From Larkinella punicea (GTDB lineage: Bacteria > Bacteroidota > Bacteroidia > Cytophagales > Spirosomataceae): 64,000 nucleotides of DNA. Shown piece after piece: positions 59,946 to 64,000 of this stretch (position 1 is its first letter; each line of letters starts with the position of its first letter). The stretch is taken from the NCBI RefSeq assembly GCF_003334855.1, contig NZ_QOWE01000018.1:124001-188000 (forward strand), read 5' to 3'. The translations under genes and the position numbers were made by a program. The notes beneath the pieces were generated by a model that saw only the letters and a list, made by a program, of their open reading frames with translations, was not told where the DNA came from and ran no database searches.

Positions 59946-62900
59946 TTACTCCTTGAGTACTTTCAGCGTGCGGAGCAATCCTTCTCCCCGCTGAATCTGG
60001 AGCAGATACATTCCGCCCGGCAAGCCGTTCGATTGCACGTTGAGGGTGGCTTTGCCCGGTTCAATCCGCGTGTCCTGGTCCGAAACCGGCAGTTGCTGTC
60101 CCGTCGGCGAAACGATTGAAAAACGATAGGGTGCCAGCGGTACGATCTGTTCCTGGGATTCCAGCGGCAGGTTTACCGTGATCTGATCGCGGAACGGATT
60201 GGGATAAACGCCCCAGACTGCTTCGGCGTTGGGCATGGGGTTCGCCACCGAAATTTCGGCGTTTTCGCGCTTACCGGAAGCATTCCTCACATAGAATGTA
60301 ATCAGCCGCGTGACGAGCTGGTTGCCCTGAACATTGGGGTTTTTGTAACCCGTCACTTTCAGCATGTAAATACCAACCAGGGGCGGAATTCCTCCGTTAT
60401 CGCCCACCATGGCCCAGGGTGCGAAATTTTCATAAAAATTGACGTTTTTAGGGCCGCTCAATTCAAATTTCACACTCAATACCTTCGTCTCGATTTCGAA
60501 AAAGATATTGATCATCGCCGGCAGCGTATTCGCCATCAGAACCGTTTCGTGGTTCAATTCCTGAATGAAGTTCTGCGGCTCGGGTCCCTTGCCAGCCTTA
60601 TAGAGTTTCATGACGATGTTCTCTTTTACCGTCATGCTGTAGGTGACGATCGCAGAAGCGGCCTTGTTGTCGATGGCCTTTACGGTCACCGTAACAGTTT
60701 GAGCCGTTGTGGGAACACCACTGATGACACCGGTGGTAGCGTTATACGAAAGCCCTTTCGGCAAATTGGTCACCTCAACCGACGTGATGCTGCCATCCGG
60801 ATCCGAAAAATGCGACTTGCCAAGCGTATAAGAATAAGCAATGCTGATCGTTGCCGTTTGGTTGGGAAGTTCGCGCACCAGAACGGGCAATTGATTGGCC
60901 GGAGCCTCGTTCACCGTCAGCCGGAAAGTCGTCGTCACAGTGCCTTCACGGTTATCCGTCGCCATTACCGTCACCGTCGTGGTGGAGGGTGCCGTGGGGG
61001 TTCCGCTGATCACCCGCGTAGCGGGCGTATACGTCAGTCCGTTGGGCAAACCGCTCACAATTTCCACTTTCGAGATGCTGCCATCAGAATCGGTAAAGAC
61101 GCCGGCTCCGATGGTATAGCTAAACGCCTGACCGGCCGTTCCGGTCTGATCCGGAATGGACTGTGCCACCACGGGCGGAATATTTTCCGGAACCGGAGCG
61201 GGATCCACCGTTAGCTGGAAGGTGGTCGTTACAAAGCCTTCCTGGTTGTCGATGGCCTTCACTGTCACCGTAGTTGTTGCGGGAGCCGTAGGCGTTCCGC
61301 TGATCTCCCGCGTAGCGGGCGTATACGTCAGCCCATTGGGCAAGCCATTCACAATTTCCACTTTCGAAATGCTGCCGTCCGGATCGGTAAAGACCCCTTC
61401 TCCGATGGTATAGCTGAAAAGCTGCCCGACAGTAGCGGTCTGATTCGGAATCAGGCTGCTAACCTGCGGTGCCTGATTTTCCGGCGGTGAGGGCGACGCC
61501 ACAACCACCAATTTGAATGCAACCGTTGCGGTTTCGCCATCATCGTCGGTGGCCGTCACACTAATCGTTGCGGTTTCGGGCTCCGTCAGGGTCCCGCTGA
61601 TGGTTCGGTTACTCTGGTTGTAACTCAGGCTGGCAGGCAAGCCGCTGACGGCCAGGCTGGCGATGGTTCCGTCGGAATCGGCAAACGTTTCAAGCGGAAT
61701 CTGAAAAATGAACGATTGTCCAACGGTAACCGTCTGATCTACAGGGGCCTGAACAATGGCCGGTGGCAGATTGGGGATAGGCTCCGGTTTGGGGGCGGCA
61801 TTGACCGTAATCCTGAAGGATGTAGTGGCCGTTGCACTCAATGCATCCGTCGCCTTCACCGTCACCGTTGCCACTCCCTCGGCGGTTGGCGTCCCGCTGA
61901 TTAGGCGGCTTCCTGCATTGTAGGTCAGTCCATCGGGTAAGCCACTCACCTGAATAGTACTCAGGTTGTTATCGGGATCGGTGAAAATACCGGTAGCCAG
62001 GGTATAGGCAAAAGACTCTCCCACACGAGCCGTTTGATCCGGAATGGTTTGGCTCACCACCGGCGGGCGGTTTTGGGGAGCCGTTGTAACCACCACCGTG
62101 ACCAGCGAAGGCGTATACCCGCCCTGACCATCCGATACAATCAAACTGGCCGTAAACGTACCGACCTGGGTAGGTGTGCCACTCAATGTACGGTTTGCCT
62201 GGTTGTAGGTCAATCCAACTACGCCCCCGGACATGGCATAAACAAGCGTCTGATTCTCATCGTCCGTAAATTCCGGAATCGTATACGAAAAAGGAACATT
62301 GACCGACGCATAGAGGATGGGAATCGGAACGGCCGTGGGTGGCGTATTGCCCGGTTCCGCTACCTGGGCCGTACTGGACGGACAGTTCAGCGTGATCGGC
62401 GAGCCCTTCAGATAATAATCCGAATTCTCGATCCTCATGCTGATGACGTGCGGTTTGTCGTCCTTGATGCTGGCCGGGATCAGGAACTGGTAGCCATGCA
62501 GACCGTTTCCTTTTTTGGCCGCCACCAGGTCCGGGCGGTTGACATTGGCGGTAAAGGTGCCGATCACATTCAGACCGTCGAGAACTTCCACCGGCATGGG
62601 CGTATTGGGCAGGTTACGATCCCAGACCCAGCCCCAGATGTCGCCCTCGCAGTTGTATTTGTCGAGATACCCTTCAAAATTCCCGGTCCGTTTCACCACC
62701 GGCGCGGCTTCCCGGATGGTAACCTGCAACAGAACCGAAGAGACCACTTCGGAGGGATCGGCAGCCGTATAGGTCAGCGAAAACACGCCCACCGTGGTTG
62801 GTGTACCACTCAGTGTGTTCGTTTCTGCGGAGTAGGTCAAGCCCGGCACCGTACCCGCAAGGCGGTGAATCAGGGGTTGCGATTCGGGATCGATAAATGG

Positions 62901-64000
62901 TGGCAGCCCGTACGAAAAGGCTTTCCCGACTTCGCCCAGGGGGGGCGCAACAATCGGAGCAACCGGAGCCTGGTTGGTTCCGCCGGGATCGGTCACCGTC
63001 ATCCGGAAACTGCCGCTTACCAGGGCTCCCAGATTGTCACGGGCCGTTAGCGTCACCATGGCCGATTCAACCCGCGTGGGTGTACCGGTAAATTCACCCG
63101 TTGCACTTACCCACTGGATGCCTTCCGGCAACCCGCTCGCTTCGACACTCACAATCGAACCATCCGAATCGGTAAAAGCCTGACCAATCGAATAACTGAA
63201 GGGTTGACCCACGGTAGCCGACTGGTCGGTCAGGGGTTGACTCAAAACGGGCAGGTTATTGATAACCGGGGCTTCATTCCGAAGTAAATCTTCATCCAGT
63301 TCAATTCGTACCGGTTTGTTTCCGTTTTGTGCATACCGCTGCCCCCAGCGCTCCTGTGCAATCGAGTAGTTTTTTAAAATATCCGACAGTTTATAGCCAA
63401 TGGCTGCCCCGACGGTTTGAACCTGGGTGACTGGCTGGTCCAGCAAGCCGTTGTTGACAACCATTTTAATCAGATCCGTCAGTTTCTGCCGGGCATTCGT
63501 GCCGCCAAAGTTGGCCAGTGTCAGCATTTTGGCGCCGTGTTCGAAACACTGGGAAATTTGCTCGTAATATTTCTCGGTCGATACCGACGTGTGGAACATC
63601 CCGTCCACGGCGTTAATCATAAACGCACCCGGCCGGAGATTCGTCCGAACCACATCCATCGAAAACCGGTGGTTATAATCCGGCCCGTCGTTGAACTTCA
63701 GACCATCGACCGACTGGCCCAGGTTTTTGAAGGCAAACGACGCCCGCAAGCCCGAAAGCCGGTCCCAGACGCAGCCGTGCTGATTGACAACGACGATGCC
63801 CGGATCGACCCCTTTGACAGTGCTGTTGATCTTGTCGATAAATCCTTTTAACTGGCGATGCCGGAAAACATACCAGTCTTCGCCCCGAACACCGGTGTGA
63901 GATGCATACGGATTCGAAGAAACGTGAGGCACCGGTCGCACACGACTCCACTCACTGAAGTCGGTTCCCCAGCGTTGGTTGAGTTGGGCTAAACTGAACC
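59946..64000 (-). CDS. Large secreted multi-domain protein: glycoside-hydrolase-like N-part, eight Ig-like repeats, T9SS tail (5' end missing)
   Basis: The frame is open to the right window edge, so the N-terminus is missing; at least 1350 residues are visible. The first ~190 visible residues (LNQRWGTDFSEWSRV, HGCVWDRLSGLRASFA, FNDGPDYNHRFSMDV) look like the end of a GH42-like barrel. Eight putative-Ig (He_PIG) domains follow, each with DQTATVGQPFSY- and LISGTPT-like motifs. After the second is a ~110-residue domain with YLDKYNCEGDIWGWVWDR that recurs in Bacteroidota glycan-binding proteins. The tail (WGVYPNPFRDQITV) is a type IX secretion sorting domain. It is probably a cell-surface or secreted glycan enzyme. 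Confidence 0.88.
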   Translation of the reverse strand, partial: FSLAQLNQRWGTDFSEWSRVRPVPHVSSNPYASHTGVRGEDWYVFRHRQLKGFIDKINSTVKGVDPGIVVVNQHGCVWDRLSGLRASFAFKNLGQSVDGLKFNDGPDYNHRFSMDVVRTNLRPGAFMINAVDGMFHTSVSTEKYYEQISQCFEHGAKMLTLANFGGTNARQKLTDLIKMVVNNGLLDQPVTQVQTVGAAIGYKLSDILKNYSIAQERWGQRYAQNGNKPVRIELDEDLLRNEAPVINNLPVLSQPLTDQSATVGQPFSYSIGQAFTDSDGSIVSVEASGLPEGIQWVSATGEFTGTPTRVESAMVTLTARDNLGALVSGSFRMTVTDPGGTNQAPVAPIVAPPLGEVGKAFSYGLPPFIDPESQPLIHRLAGTVPGLTYSAETNTLSGTPTTVGVFSLTYTAADPSEVVSSVLLQVTIREAAPVVKRTGNFEGYLDKYNCEGDIWGWVWDRNLPNTPMPVEVLDGLNVIGTFTANVNRPDLVAAKKGNGLHGYQFLIPASIKDDKPHVISMRIENSDYYLKGSPITLNCPSSTAQVAEPGNTPPTAVPIPILYASVNVPFSYTIPEFTDDENQTLVYAMSGGVVGLTYNQANRTLSGTPTQVGTFTASLIVSDGQGGYTPSLVTVVVTTAPQNRPPVVSQTIPDQTARVGESFAYTLATGIFTDPDNNLSTIQVSGLPDGLTYNAGSRLISGTPTAEGVATVTVKATDALSATATTSFRITVNAAPKPEPIPNLPPAIVQAPVDQTVTVGQSFIFQIPLETFADSDGTIASLAVSGLPASLSYNQSNRTISGTLTEPETATISVTATDDDGETATVAFKLVVVASPSPPENQAPQVSSLIPNQTATVGQLFSYTIGEGVFTDPDGSISKVEIVNGLPNGLTYTPATREISGTPTAPATTTVTVKAIDNQEGFVTTTFQLTVDPAPVPENIPPVVAQSIPDQTGTAGQAFSYTIGAGVFTDSDGSISKVEIVSGLPNGLTYTPATRVISGTPTAPSTTTVTVMATDNREGTVTTTFRLTVNEAPANQLPVLVRELPNQTATISIAYSYTLGKSHFSDPDGSITSVEVTNLPKGLSYNATTGVISGVPTTAQTVTVTVKAIDNKAASAIVTYSMTVKENIVMKLYKAGKGPEPQNFIQELNHETVLMANTLPAMINIFFEIETKVLSVKFELSGPKNVNFYENFAPWAMVGDNGGIPPLVGIYMLKVTGYKNPNVQGNQLVTRLITFYVRNASGKRENAEISVANPMPNAEAVWGVYPNPFRDQITVNLPLESQEQIVPLAPYRFSIVSPTGQQLPVSDQDTRIEPGKATLNVQSNGLPGGMYLLQIQRGEGLLRTLKVLKE
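60880..61480 (-). repeat. Near-identical ~300-bp Ig-domain coding repeats
   Basis: The coding sequences of Ig-like domains six and seven share long identical strings about 300 bases apart (for example cgcgtagcgggcgtatac at ~61015 and ~61311). The other six repeats are more divergent. This points to a recent duplication or gene conversion inside the gene. Confidence 0.75.

Noticed and set aside
1-64000. tRNA, rRNA or known riboswitch
   Set aside because: No cloverleaf, rRNA segment or recognised riboswitch core was seen on either strand by reading; a covariance-model search would be decisive.

Overview
The window looks like part of a chromosome from a Bacteroidota of the Cytophagales/Spirosomataceae type. 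The evidence is a type IX secretion C-terminal sorting domain, a TonB receptor paired with a DUF4249 lipoprotein, a promoter of the TTG-N19-TAnnTTTG kind, secreted caspase-like peptidases, a bare LytTR regulator, and little sign of Shine-Dalgarno sites. This placement rests on gene content only. Nearly everything up to 55107 is read from the minus strand.

Region 1 (1-30469) is one large surface-polysaccharide locus, transcribed right to left. It opens with a Wza-like export lipoprotein and a Wzc-like tyrosine autokinase. An unusual sugar transferase and a WbpE/WbpD/WbpB set for 2,3-diamino-2,3-dideoxyuronic acid synthesis come next. A Wzm/Wzt ABC exporter pair follows, then about a dozen glycosyltransferases, acetyltransferases and a methyltransferase, including a GT10-GT2 fusion. 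At the far end are HisH, HisF and a WbpG-like PP-loop amidotransferase, the three-part system that turns an N-acetyl sugar into an acetamidino sugar, and a DUF354 protein cut by the window edge. The part from about 10.0 to 20.3 kb is strikingly AT-rich. At 8.56-10.0 and 12.05-14.43 kb lies an insertion-sequence graveyard: an almost complete IS630 element, a frameshifted IS630 inserted into an older IS630 relic, a truncated third copy and an IS5 relic.

Region 2 (30470-32145) has no intact gene. It holds decayed ISAs1- and IS4-type transposase fragments and a perfect 13-bp hairpin.

Region 3 (32146-44733) is a ten-gene, tightly packed, GC-richer operon in which every product appears to carry a signal peptide. 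It encodes four caspase-like proteases of two types, a CsgG-like protein, an M48 metalloprotease, a DUF4384 protein and three unrecognised secreted proteins. A plausible promoter lies at 44889-44918. This is the best candidate for an undescribed system. The operon just upstream (45430-50952) encodes a two-TM protein with a large cytoplasmic domain, an ABC exporter, a soluble Ser/Thr kinase, a secreted class II cyclic-nucleotide phosphodiesterase-like protein and a small two-TM protein. It may be a signalling partner.

Region 4 (51095-55107) has a small unknown gene, a DUF4249 lipoprotein and its TonB-dependent receptor. Between the last two is an array of five ~41-bp palindromic units whose stems vary with partly compensating changes. 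Region 5 (55876-59252, plus strand) carries a second initiating sugar transferase, a stand-alone LytTR regulator and a heparinase II/III-like lyase. A very large secreted multi-Ig protein (59946 to the right edge, minus strand) closes the window.
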